Below are positions 43,094 to 52,925 of a DNA stretch of 64,000 nt, one piece after another. Position numbers and translations under genes: made by a program. A model generated the notes under the pieces. It was not told where the DNA came from, did not search any database, and was given only the letters and a program-made list of their open reading frames with translations. Origin of the DNA: Incurvaria masculella (lineage: Eukaryota; Arthropoda; Insecta; Lepidoptera; Incurvariidae); the NCBI GenBank assembly GCA_946894095.1, contig OX335642.1, positions 14,519,021 to 14,583,020 on the forward strand, read 5' to 3'. Each line of letters begins with the position of its first letter. Positions within the stretch are counted from its first letter, which is position 1.

Positions 43094-43498
43094 TCTACTT
43101 AAATACTTGAAAAATGAAGAATTTGTTTGTCGACTGCGCTAATCTCTGGAACCACAAGTCTGATTGGAAAAACATTTTTTGCATTTGATAGCCCAATTTC
43201 CTTAAAAAAAGGTATAAGTAAGGTTTCTTAGCCCGAGTTCAATGTTTGATATGATGTCAAGAAATACTGCGCGTGGTCTATTTAAAAAAATAATCATACA
43301 ACAAATTTAAATGTTGAAAATAATTCAAGTTTCATAAATAAAAAGTTGTTTTTTTTCCAAATGCCTTTTTTCTACCCTTAAATTGCGTTCGGATTCGCAA
43401 TGGGTCAAAAAATGTGAGAAAACCCTGCCTTTTAAGCCATGCATTTTAAGCGCATCCAAATCTAAATTCACCCGAGCGGAGCCGAAAACCTTAGCTAG
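43094..43498 (+). mobile_element. 405-bp non-autonomous Helitron
   Basis: Starts TCTACTTAAATACTTG...GAAGAATTTGTTTG, with CTGCGCTAATCTCTGGAACC as in the copy at 26368, and ends CACCCGAGCGGAGCCGAAAACCTTAGCTAG|T. The middle is expanded relative to the 309-bp copy. Confidence 0.65.
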
Positions 43499-44023
43499 TC
43501 ACCCCATATGGACATAATTTAAAGTATCTTTTAATTGAACAATGCATGTCAGTATGTACTTATTTAACATACAGATGTTTAGTCACCTGAAAATTACATA
43601 TTTCTGAAGCCAAATATACCGTTACATAATATATTTATTATTCTAAACACTGAAACGGCAAAAACATCGCATTCGTTTCGTAGCTAAAAGATATGTGTAG
43701 CCTTCAAACGGTCTCCCTTAAAAATCTAGTATTTTGGAACGTTTGACGGTATGTCTGGCCACGTCTGCGCAGTACTCCTACTAGTAAATGCGGTAACTGA
43801 ATACGTGATTAAAAACGCATGCGTTCAATACACCGGAGTACGGTTTTACGGCACGGTTTACGATTCGATTCCATAATAGTGAAAATGTTGGCAGAGTCGC
43901 AAACCCCTGCTCGCAATTATTGCGACCGCGGACATGTGGTCAGATAACAGCGGAAATATTCGACCATAGCTAAGAGTTCGATTAAAACATTTTATATTTC
44001 AAGGAAAGCTATATTTTGAGGGG
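43499..44023. other. Unassigned DNA
   Basis: Nothing recognised. Confidence 0.4.
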
Positions 44024-44333
44024 AAAAAACCGGCGAAGTGCGAGCCAGACACGCACACGAAGGGTTCCGTACCATCGTTAGAGATTTAAAAAAACACATT
44101 TTTTGTATGGGAGCCCCCCTATTTTTTTTGTATATTTTACATATTTTTTGTTATAGCGGCAAGATAAATACACATTTTGTAAAAATTTCAGCTGCCTGCC
44201 TATAACGTTTATAAAGATACAGCCCTGTGACAGACGGATGGACGGATGGACGGACGGACGAACGGACGAACGGACAGCGGATGCTTAGTAATAGGGTTCC
44301 GTCGGCATCCTTTGGGTACGGAACCCTAAAAAC
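44024..44333 (+). mobile_element. GGAC-microsatellite element, full copy
   Basis: Head AAAAAACCGGCGAAGTGCGAG, TTGTTATAGCGGCAAG, a GGATGGACGGACGGACGAACGGACG microsatellite and GGGTACGGAACCCTAAAAA tail. The microsatellite is interrupted, suggesting an older copy. Confidence 0.85.
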
Positions 44334-44428
44334 TATATTTGCTGTGAGGGCATTGGAAAACAAGATAAGTGTTACCACTGCATTTACTTGCGTGAATGTC
44401 GTAAAAGGTGACGTAAAACTTAGGTAGC

Positions 44429-44663
44429 ATAATCCTGCCCGGGTTGGTACCATCGAATTGCATGAACGATTGTCGGAGGGGCAACGAAAATGGTCCGTGT
44501 TTTACGTCCATTGAACTGGATGGAATTAATTAAACAACCGTAGTAAAAGGAAGGTCCTGGCATGACACTTCACATGTGGCGTGTTGGGCTAATATAATGA
44601 TTATGTCACGGTTTGGTATTAGCCGTGGGCATTAGCAAATATGTGCAGTTACATAAAAAAATA
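44429..44663 (+). mobile_element. SINE, 5'-truncated, diverged
   Basis: CTGCCCGGGTTGGTACCATCG, GATTGTCGGAGGGGCAACGAAAAT, AAGGAAGGTCCTGGCATG, GGCGTGTTGGGCTAATA and an A-run at the end match the shared SINE. It includes a small duplication around CCATTGAACTGGATGG. Confidence 0.7.
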
Positions 44664-44862
44664 TACAATCAAAGAGACGTCGAACTATTTTGGCCAAAAT
44701 TTGGTCGAGACGCTTTCATAAAAAAATTGTTAAAAAGTTTGTGCTCAAAATCCGTCACGCCAAGTACTTATTTAATGAGATCAATCATGGATAGGAAAGT
44801 CAGTTTTTAGTCAGATGTTTGCGCTGTGAAGCTACCAGCTCGTAAAACGACTGCCAAATTTA

Positions 44863-45138
44863 TCCATACTTTTAATATTATAAATGCGAAAGTAACTCTT
44901 TTAGTCTGTTGTGTTTTCACGCCTGAACCGCCGAACCAATTTTGATAAATTTCGGTAAGGAGATAGTCTGGACTTTGGAGAAGGCCAAAGGCTACCTTTT
45001 GTGGCAAAAATCAAACTTGCGAGTGGTGATATAAGGGTGAAAGTTTTGAGGGGAACTCATATAATATCCAGAATATAATTCAGAACGACATCAATCCAAA
45101 ACTACTTTGACTCGGGCGGAGCCGGGTACCTCAGCAAA
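44863..45138 (+). mobile_element. 276-bp non-autonomous Helitron
   Basis: Starts A|TCCATACTTTTAATATTATAAATGCGAAAG, has GTTTTCACGCCTGAACCGCC internally and ends TTTGACTCGGGCGGAGCCGGGTACCTCAGCAAA|T, where terminal CTAG has decayed to CAAA. Both boundaries fit A^T insertion. Confidence 0.7.
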
Positions 45139-45152
45139 TTAAGAATAAAATA

Positions 45153-45451
45153 CAAGTGCGAGTTGGACTCGTACACGAAGGGTTCCGTACCATCGTACAG
45201 GATTTACAAAAAAAAACATTTTTTTTGTATGGGGCCCCCTTAATTTTTTTTATTTTATAATGTTACCTATTTGTTGTTATAGCGGCAAAATAAATACATA
45301 ATCTGTAAAAATTTCAGCTTTCATTTCATTTTAGGTTCATGAGATACAGCCCTGTGACAGACGGACGGACGGACGGACGGACGGACGGACGGACAGCGGA
45401 GGCTTAGTAATAGGGTTCCGTTTTTACCCTTTGGGTACGGAACCCTAAAAA
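45153..45451 (+). mobile_element. GGAC-microsatellite element, head slightly truncated
   Basis: AAGTGCGAGTTGGACTCG through TTGTTGTTATAGCGGC, an uninterrupted run of eight (ACGG) units (about 45360-45393) and the ACGGAACCCTAAAAA tail. The pure microsatellite suggests a young or slippage-refreshed copy. Confidence 0.85.
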
Positions 45452-45485
45452 GGAAAGAAGCGTTCATAGTTTCGTGTCAGAACTT

Positions 45486-46092
45486 AAAAACCGGCCAAGT
45501 GCGAGTCGGGCTCGCACACGAAGGGTTCCGTACCATCGAACAAAATTTAACAAAAAAAAAACACTTTTTTGTATGGGAACTCCCTTTAATTCTTATTATT
45601 TTTAAATGTTACCCATTTGTTGTTATAGCGAAAAAATAAATACACACTCTGTACAAAGGAGAATGCCCATTACAAAAGCGCTAGCAGTTAGCATGTACAC
45701 CAATGAATCCACTTTGCTTTCATTCCTCGCATCATATAAGTAAAAATGTGTGACTTTCAGTTTTTTCACAGCAACACTCATTAAAGTACTTTTAATGTGG
45801 GAAATATCCTCAAAGTTCGTCTTTAGCCGTGTTTGCTGACTTATCCCCATTATAGAAAAAAGTAAAATTTACAGATTGTTACTTTTATGATACGAGCAAT
45901 AAAATAAAATTGGTTTCATGTCTGTACACGAAAATTTCTAGCGCTTTTCTAGCCCATACAGGAATGGGCATTCTCCTTTCAGCTTCCCATCTATTACGGT
46001 TCATGAGATACAGCCCTGTGACAGACGGACGGACGGACAGACGGACATCGGAGGCTTAGTAATAGGGTTCCGTTGGCGCCCTTTGGGTACGG
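45486..46092 (+). mobile_element. GGAC-microsatellite element interrupted by a 319-bp insertion
   Basis: Head AAAAACCGGCCAAGTGCGAG through CACACTCTGTACAAA, then the insertion at 45658-45976, then TTTCAGCTTCCCATC through the GACAGACGGACGG microsatellite to CTTTGGGTACGGG, where the terminal AACCCTA is lost. It lies 35 bp from the previous copy. Confidence 0.85.
45658..45976. mobile_element. Spy-like DNA transposon (non-autonomous), no target duplication
   Basis: Terminal inverted repeats GGAGAATGCCCATT and AATGGGCATTCTCC are perfect over 14 bp, and AGCGCT-containing subterminal sequence is repeated inside. The flanks are AAA on the left and TTT on the right with no duplication. Sister copies of the host repeat show the empty site GAAAATTTCAG, so insertion was exactly between AAA and TTT. 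Spy elements described in insects share this rule. A 75-codon minus frame (45623-45850, reading SVAVKKLKVTHFYLYDARNE) lies mostly inside; it is not recognised and may be a transposase remnant or chance. Confidence 0.75.
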
Positions 46093-46726
46093 GTATGACT
46101 CAACGCGATCCGTAATGTAATGCCGATAATACAGATCCCGAACGTCAGAATTCGTTCTATAACGTAAGAATTTTTAAAGCTTCCTATGAATACCCACTTA
46201 TAGGAAATAAGATAAGGAACACATATAATTATGGCCTTAAGAGCACACAAGACCTCGAACTCCGGCGAGCATCAGCGCCATTAGATTAAGATGACATAAA
46301 CATTGGAGTTTAATATCCAGTAAAAGGTTGGTAAGTGCAAATGTCCGTGCTAGTCATCTGAGATGTCGTAAGCCATAGGACTCGGTCCCGAGGTTGCATT
46401 CACCCCGTAGATTGGCAACCGGGTATAAACACTTTTATTGCTACCGGGCCAATATATTCACCATGAGACGAAAACGCGCGCGTGTACGTTATCACACAGG
46501 TAGACGTAACCTCTAACGATTCAAGCTGCATTTATTTACACGTAAAATTTGAGCGTGCTTGCTTGCTATCAGAATGGTCTGTCAGCAGTCAGAATTAAAC
46601 AAGAAAATACTGCGGCGGCGGCGTCAGCACTCGGGTTTTCTGGTCCAGCGAGGGGTCAGTCACTCGAGCAAAAACTGTACACCAAGATTACCAGAAGTCA
46701 ATATTTCCAAGATTACCTTGATTACG
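46093..46726. other. Unassigned DNA
   Basis: Nothing recognised. Small frames at 46549-46810 run into the SINE. Confidence 0.4.
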
Positions 46727-47110
46727 GTGGTGTATTGGGCTAATATCATAGCCCAAATACACCACTTTCCCGAAGTAATTAGGTGCTATACCAGGTCTTT
46801 CCCTTTATAAGCATGGCTATATTGAACTGGATGGAAAACACGAAAGATTTTTCTTTTCAAAGCAGCTTCGACCATCTTTTCATACAATGCGATGGTACCA
46901 ACCCGGGCGGGTTTTTAAACCCCACCACCTAGCAGGAGAACCTACACTTTTTAAATGGATACCGAACCATGGAGCTACTCGCATTCGTGACGACATGCAC
47001 TTAGCCAATTCAGAAAGAGAAAGAAAGTGGTGCATGAACGCTTCGAGGATTCGAACCCAGCCCTCTGGTGTGCAAGGCAAGTCCCCGCACCACTAGACTA
47101 CGAGCCGCTC
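46727..47110 (-). mobile_element. tRNA-headed SINE with inverted duplication at its 3' end
   Basis: The head on the minus strand (GAGCGGCTCGTAGTCTAGTGG, box A; GGGTTCGAATCC at about 47048-47059, box B) is followed by the shared body. At the 3' end the A-tail is absent, and GTGGTGTATTGGGCTA (46727-46742) faces TAGCCCAAATACACCAC (46749-46765) across 6 nt, i.e. part of the SINE was copied back on itself. Confidence 0.82.
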
Positions 47111-48807
47111 AAGTATACAGAACCCACAAGGAAAATATATTCCGAAAGAGTTGACTACACATGACCTGAGAATATCAATAAGTGCAACCGGTTGATAGCA
47201 CTAATTTCTATTCTTTTTTTACAAATCAAAAGTTATTCTTATTTTAACCGCATTTAAGGGTGGCTTGAAGCGAGTTGAAAATTTTTGGTCCGATGGTACC
47301 CCATAGAATAAAGAATAGTTTACTAGTTTGCTGACTCAAAAATAATTGTGTAAACGCGGCCTAACGTTTGTAAACGCGTGTCCGGTTGCGATCGGGGAAG
47401 CCGGCCGGTTTCACTGCGAGGTGACGAGTGAAGTTTGTTTCTTTACTGCAGATTGCGCCGTTTGTTGTGCGAGATTGGATGCCTCGTAATGGGCCCGCCA
47501 CCGGGACTATATAATATATTAAAAGGTAGGAAGAATCGAAGCCGGAATTAACTTCAAAACATCCACAGAACAAACCTTATTGGGAAACGGTACAAACAAT
47601 AAACTGGCGTTTGCGGGATCCACGGGCATCGCGGCACTATTCAGGAGGCCAATTTTGGGAATACCGAGTTGATGAATCCTGAGTGCCCTTAGTGGAGGAA
47701 TTCTCTTTGACATTTCCTCGCTATTCTGGTAATCGATCGCAGCGCAACACGCGAATTACAAGATTCCACCGACTGAGTCGGTATTAGATAGCTATTTATC
47801 TCAACGTCAGTGAATCTGTCATTGTTGTGTATGCGGAGTGCGGCGCGGTGGAAGCGGCGCCGACGTGACACATGGGCGTGCTTGGATCTCGTTACGCTGC
47901 GCGGGCGCAGGCCGCGTGCGGTGTCGCCTTTCGGCAGAGCAGAGGCGAGGGCATGTGCCTCGAGTGTCGCGCAGAGCCATCGGCAATTGAGGATTTAACT
48001 AATTTGCTAAGGAGGTATTTATTTAGACAAACAAAGCACTTGTCATGCAGACAATGTATCTTTTTTTTACATATATATATGCCATGGGTACTACATTGTA
48101 GTATGAATTTGTTTATTTACTAACTGATATTTGATTTGATATTACCTTGTATCAAAAATGACGATGGCTGTTTACACCTGAATAATTTAGATCAAAATTC
48201 ATATTAATTTAGAATAAGATGTCATTCTCGTAGTCAAGATTTTGCCAATCAGCAATGTATGTAATGTTCTTATTATAATGTTCTTTGTGCGCAGTAGTAA
48301 TCAATCAATCACTGTTTTGTAAGTATCAACGGAAAAAAAATACAATGACCAACCTGACGAAATTTCTTGTCGGCTCTTCTATGCCAGAAGTAATCTAACC
48401 GACAGTGGTATGCGGCATTAGAAACATTATGTGCAGTTAAAAGTAAAACTCTGAAAACAAAACCGTCGGGTCTTCGCGTCGAATTGTAGATATATTTGTA
48501 AAATGAAATATAATATTACTCGTTTATGAACCATAGTCATTGATTCAAAGGTAAATATAACAAGCATTGTAGGTTGTAGATGTGAATTCCAGGAAGGGCG
48601 GCGTAGGTGCGCGGAGTGACATGTTTTCTAATTTAAAATCATTTATCCAAAACAAGGCACGTCCATGGTGGGATTGTTTTGACAGCTGATCCGAGATTCT
48701 TTGCCACTAGCCATAGTGTGGCTATAAGAACAACGCATTGTGATGGATCATTCTGGTTCCAAAGAGGAATGCATTCCTACTCGACAAGCAGGGGCAAGTG
48801 GACTTGC
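47111..48807. other. Unassigned DNA with a CpG-rich patch
   Basis: CpG-rich at about 47825-47965 (GCGGCGCCGACG, GCTGCGCGGGCGCAGGCCGCG). Two overlapping plus frames (47810-48123) reflect composition. No exon was recognised. Confidence 0.4.
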
Positions 48808-48815
48808 ATTCCATC

Positions 48816-49033
48816 TAGGGTTGCCATCTCTAAAATTTGGCAACCAGGACAAGACGAGAAAATACACGTGAAAACCCCCGATGTTAGAGCCCAGAACACG
48901 GACATGTCAACAGGTTTTTTAAACAGTCAGTCAATTTGTTAACCCGGACTACGAATAAGCCCCGCCCGGATGCTCCCCGGATGCCCTCTAAACTAGGACA
49001 AATCCGGGGAATCCCGGACGGATGGCAACCCTA
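48816..49033. mobile_element. 218-bp hAT-type MITE
   Basis: Perfect 13-bp terminal inverted repeats TAGGGTTGCCATC / GATGGCAACCCTA are flanked by an exact 8-bp target duplication ATTCCATC (48808-48815 and 49034-49041). An 8-bp duplication with short TIRs is the hAT signature. The ends still match perfectly, so the insertion is recent. No transposase is encoded. Confidence 0.9.
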
Positions 49034-49126
49034 ATTCCATCCCACAAGTTCAAATCCCAGATCTGCGGGTCTACTTATGCGATTCTCACCTGTATGGCAT
49101 GATTCCATACGAAATTGTTTCACCCT

Positions 49127-49164
49127 GAGTCACTGGTAAGTCACCAGTGACACACCAGTGACTC
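49127..49164. repeat. Palindrome with repeated CACCAGTGAC
   Basis: GAGTCACTGGT (49127-49137) and ACCAGTGACTC (49154-49164) are perfect complements across 16 nt, and the loop contains another CACCAGTGAC. Multiple alternative hairpins are possible. Confidence 0.75.
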
Positions 49165-49439
49165 ACAAGTGAAAATCTCACATGTAGACCCGCCGTATTT
49201 TTTTTTAAATTATTTGCAATCGCTTGCAGCCAGCGATTAGCAATGCAATCGTAAACGCTCAACAACAGCCAATGGCCGCCGGGCGCTGCTATCCAAACGT
49301 CATTCAAAACTACGAAACTGCGTTTTTAGCGATCAGAATCGCAAATTTCTGCAGCAATTTGGTAGCAATCGTTTCAAAAATAGGGCAGCCGAGCTCAACC
49401 TGTTATGATACAATGATATGGATACAATATGATATGGAT

Positions 49440-49537
49440 ACAATGTCGTGGACCAGCTTTTTAGGTTACTTTTCATTCAGGAAATAATTCAGCCCGACAT
49501 AATCCAAAACGACATTAACCCGAGCGGAGCCGGCTAC
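49440..49537 (+). mobile_element. Helitron 3' end, terminal CTAG decayed
   Basis: GTGGACCAGCTTTTTAGGTTACTTTTCATTC, CAGGAAATAATTCAGCCCGACA and TTAACCCGAGCGGAGCCGGCTACCACAGTAAA match the 3' part of the Helitron at 4812-5037. Confidence 0.65.
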
Positions 49538-49552
49538 CACAGTAAATTAATA

Positions 49553-49706
49553 TGTTTAATGAATACGACATAACCGTTATCGTTATTCTGCTTCCGACGA
49601 ATGTCACGACCAAAAACGTTTTCTGATTATTTTCCAAATCCGATTGCAATGCTACAATGTAGATTTCGTTGGATAACCTCTTATTAATAATAAATAGCCT
49701 TTGTTT
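49553..49706 (+). mobile_element. Inverted-repeat element related to 22998 and 50907, core deleted
   Basis: Left TTTAATGAATACGACATAACCGTTAT and right TGTAGATTTCGTTGGATAACCTCTTATTAATA match the termini of the related copies. The middle keeps CTGCTTCCGACGAATGTCACG and CCAAAAACGTTTTCTGATTATTTTCC but lacks the tRNA-like part. Confidence 0.55.
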
Positions 49707-50906
49707 AGTCTGTGATGCAGCATCGATGTGATTTTTATTATTGAAGTTTACCCTACCCAGACACCCAGTCCTGTTCAGAAATCTACCGAAGATGAGCCCG
49801 GAGTGCATGAAAAAATATCTATGGACATGGACATGACAAGTGGAACGAATCTGTACGGTAGGTGGTATTTTTTGCGCAGGCAACCGTTGCGTCCTCCGCC
49901 GCCACAAAAAAGGCCCAACTTCCTCGCGTCCTGCACGCGATGTTGAGCCGAGTGACGACAACAATAGACGGTCTTATCCCTTGTTGATTGCGCTCGACGT
50001 AGAGCATTACGGACTCAGCTATGAGTGGCGTGGCGAATGGCGGCGCTCCGGAAATGAGTGCGCCTAATTAAATAATTCTCCGTTTAAATTATTCAATATT
50101 TATCTATGATAAGTGAACTCGAGTACGATAATGCGATAAAAACTGACAGATTATCGTTTTCATATTAATAGAATGCGCCGTGAGGACCGTGCAAAGTCTC
50201 CGATAGGCACACTGAAGATCTTCTCGTGCGTCTTGTAAGTGGGTGAGGTCAGTGGCGAAAGGCTGAAAATATTTTCAAGTATTTGTGCGCATATGTTGCC
50301 CTACAAATGTTTATATAACTGCAAACATCGATAAGTTAACCTGCCTCGACCAGAGATTTGCCCTGTTTAGAAATTCGAAATTTAAGTCGATGCAAATGAC
50401 AAAACATTGCATAACTATTCAGAGGACGATCTGAATTTATTAGCAACAGGGATGGAAGGAGCGGATAAACAAGCTCGAAAGCTCAGCGATAGTCCGCAAA
50501 TACCCTGGTATGGTGCCTCGCTGAGCGCGGTTTCGCGAGGTGAGGTAAATAAGGCTCTTCTAGTGAGCTACTTACGTTTGCCCCCAGAATCACCCCCTGC
50601 AGTGGTGTGCACATTCAAGAGGGCTCAGCGTCATGTCGGGGACTATGGCATCGCCTAGTCCACAAAAATCGCCAAAGTCCTCAGACGAGCAGCGCCTTGC
50701 GAAGGCGTTCTGGTGCCAACTCACAATTTCCACCCAGACGTTTTTATGGTACGCACGAAACGCAAACATTGGCCGACTGCCAACACTGATATACGTCCAC
50801 TCCTAATCACTTACATACTTCGACTCATGCATCATTTCGGTCTCGGATTTGTCTAGAATTGAGATGTACGTGAATCTTGATATTTTGTAAGGATTTAATG
50901 GATACG
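49707..50906. other. Unassigned DNA
   Basis: The plus frame at 50407-50658 (MHNYSEDDLNLLATGMEG...SRGEVNKALLVSYLRLPP) has the most protein-like composition here but no family that I recognise. Frames around 49840-50067 overlap on both strands. Confidence 0.3.
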
Positions 50907-51110
50907 AAAATACCGTTATCTCATTAATTTTAGGTTATCCAACGGCATCTATGAGACTGGCGTCGTTGCCGGGATAGCTCAGAGGTAGAGCAATGGACAT
51001 GTAATCCAAAGGTCGCATGTTAGAATTCTGCTTTCGACGAATTTCCAGGCCAAAAAGGTTTTCTCATTAAAAAAATTAGATGCATAACCTCAAAACATAT
51101 GTCCGTGCAT
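50907..51110 (+). mobile_element. Element with terminal motifs and tRNA-Thr-like core
   Basis: TTTAATGGATACGAAAATACCGTTATCTCATTAATTTTAGGTTATCCAACGGCATCT is the family left end. A tRNA-like segment follows (50968-51040), then CTGCTTTCGACGAATTTCC and CCAAAAAGGTTTTCTCATT. The right terminus is short or missing. Confidence 0.55.
50968..51040 (+). pseudogene. tRNA-Thr(TGT)-like sequence
   Basis: ATAGCTCAGAGGTAGAGC forms a normal D arm, and TGGACATGTAATCCA could form an anticodon arm with TGT. The T arm (GTTAGAATTC) is mutated from GTTCGAATC and the acceptor GCCGGGA has no partner at the 3' end, so it is not a working tRNA gene. It is part of a mobile element. Confidence 0.6.
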
Positions 51111-51221
51111 AACTGAATGCAGAAAAGGCATATAGGTAGACATATTTTTGTGGTTTCGACTAATCGGTAACGTATTCGATTCCCGCCCCGTTCGATACCC
51201 TGGGTTTTTTTATACATATAA

Positions 51222-51310
51222 CTGGACGTGGTGGACGAATATCACACCAGCCGTCTTGATATTCGCCCAATACACATAATTCCCGGAAATTAGGTGTCAT
51301 GCCAGGACAA
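51222..51310 (-). mobile_element. SINE 3'-end fragment
   Basis: AACTGGACGTGGTGGACGAATA, TATTCGCCCAATACAC, ATTCCCGGAAATTAGGTG and CATGCCAGGACA match the reversed SINE tail. It is directly followed by a Helitron end. Confidence 0.65.
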
Positions 51311-51361
51311 CCTTTTGTCCAAAACGAAATCGAGCCGAGCGGAGCCGGGAACTTCAGCTAG
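51311..51361 (+). mobile_element. Helitron 3' end
   Basis: TTTGTCCAAAACGAAATCGAGCCGAGCGGAGCCGGGAACTTCAGCTAG|T. Only the terminal about 50 bp remain, joined to the SINE scrap. Confidence 0.65.
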
Positions 51362-51519
51362 TAATCATATAAATATGCACCAACACAAACAAATGTCCAG
51401 GTTGAGCTCGATTCGTCACAAAGGCGAGACTTGCCAGACTTTCCGAAGACGTCCCAATTTAGTTTCTCCAAAACAAATGCAGCTAAATGAGAGCGAAAGG
51501 AGAGATTGCTTCGTTCTCG

Positions 51520-51745
51520 GCAGAGAGCATAGAAGGACGGAAGTAGCGTTTAAAACTCATTCGTATGGCGGCAGCATAGCCACGAGTAGTTGAAAACATC
51601 TAACCGTAGTTTGTTCGCCTAAGAATTCGGGTTGCGCAACATCGAATGTTTGTTGCGCTAAATAGCGTCCTGTGAAATTCTTACGTGTTTTTGGAATTAG
51701 AGAAAATCAGTAGCAAGCGAATTTGTAGGGAACTGACTCGCCGGC
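51520..51745 (+). repeat. Dispersed repeat, copy 2
   Basis: AAGGACGGAAGTAGCGTTTAAAACTCATTCGTATG, TTGCGCTAAATAGCGTCCTGTGAAATTCTTACGTG and AATCAGTA align with 30935-31145. Unknown class. Confidence 0.65.
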
Positions 51746-51750
51746 GATAA

Positions 51751-51845
51751 CGTTTTTAAATCTATAAGTTGCTACGCCCCGCCACCATAAAAACTAGTTT
51801 CGGTTGCTTCTCCCGGCCTTCCGTGCTCACTGGTTCTCGGAGACG
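51751..51845. repeat. Repeat pair member A
   Basis: AGCTACGCCCCGCCACCATAAAAAC...TTCGGTTGCTTCTCCCGGCCTTCCGTGCT aligns with 52850-52920. Both are preceded by ACTCGCCGGCG within about 35 bp, so this is an old duplication or dispersed element. Confidence 0.5.
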
Positions 51846-52103
51846 ATTAGAAGCATCCTGACCGACTCCCAAGATGGCGGCCGGTTCCACACTTCCACTA
51901 TAGTCCACATTCCGGAAGTCATCAATATACCTTCGCTCGTTCTGTTCCAACACTCGCGTGCCGAGCGGCTATGAGAAATGATTTCCATAGCACGTTTTAA
52001 CAACTTATTTTAGCTTTTAATACGTCCTATTATCCATTGAAGAATCCACGGAGTAGCTACCAGATATTTTTTTTAAATTTATACCTATACTAAACTTGTT
52101 TTT

Positions 52104-52178
52104 AACCGACTTCAAAAAAGGAGGAGGTTATCAATTCGTCGGAATCTTTTTTTGTTTTTATGTATGTTCACCGATTAT
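52104..52178 (+). mobile_element. 5' fragment of the foldback-like element
   Basis: TTAACCGACTTCAAAAAAGGAGGAGGTTATCAATTCGTCGG then a T-rich stretch match the start of the elements at 40476 and 32056 (-). The rest is absent. Confidence 0.75.
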
Positions 52179-52819
52179 AGATGTACATATTAACCATAGT
52201 ACATACATGTGATTTATAATTACGGATAGATAGTGTTCAGCTTTACTAAAGACAGAAGTTTCCTACACCACGCTGTGGACTTCATCAGGATGCCATATTC
52301 CGCTAACACTGATGCAAAATGAAAGCCGACGACCTGTAGTTGACATCTGACAGAACGATCCTCCAGGTAGCTTCGCGAATCCCGAAGATATCCGCAACGT
52401 TATGGACAAAACGTCGAGCGATATAAGTAAGCTGAATACTGCTTATTAGTTCCAACGAAACGTTTTTTCTAGTTGACTAGTTCATACAAACTATATGTCG
52501 AACAGTAAAACTCTAAACAAGCATGCAGATATTATACATACATATAGGTACAGTTATGTACTTTAATGCCGTTGCATCGAAAAGAAAAAAATAATTCCTT
52601 CTACTCCAGCGTCGACGTCAATGTCTAGTCGACGACCCCGAAATATCCCAGACTTTAGGGATCTCCAGCTCCGAAGGAACGAAGGGTCTCTTTCTGGGAT
52701 TTGTCGTATGTTCTAACGATACCGCAGAACATGGTCTTGGGAGCAGCATAATGTTATCCGTCAATTTCCTTTTCACAATCTCTCAGATCAACAGACAGGG
52801 GTTGGAAAGTTCGTAAAGC
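52179..52819. other. Unassigned DNA
   Basis: Nothing recognised. Confidence 0.4.
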
Positions 52820-52925
52820 GCACTCACTCGCCGGCGCTGCGGCCATTGCATGTAGCTACCCCGCGCCGCCGCCCCCATACAAGCGAGGTTCGGTTGCTGC
52901 CCCCGTCCTTCGATGCTGGATTTCG
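52820..52925. repeat. Repeat pair member B
   Basis: ACTCACTCGCCGGCG, then AGCTACCCCGCGCCGCC and GGTTCGGTTGCTGCCCCCGTCCTTCGATGCT align with 51730-51830. Confidence 0.5.

Noticed and set aside
48816..49033. Tc1/mariner insertion with TA duplication
   Set aside because: TA occurs at both ends, but the exact 8-bp ATTCCATC duplication outside the TIRs fits hAT better.
50968..51040. Functional tRNA-Thr gene
   Set aside because: The D and anticodon arms look right, but the acceptor stem is unpaired, the T arm is mutated, and it lies inside a repeat.
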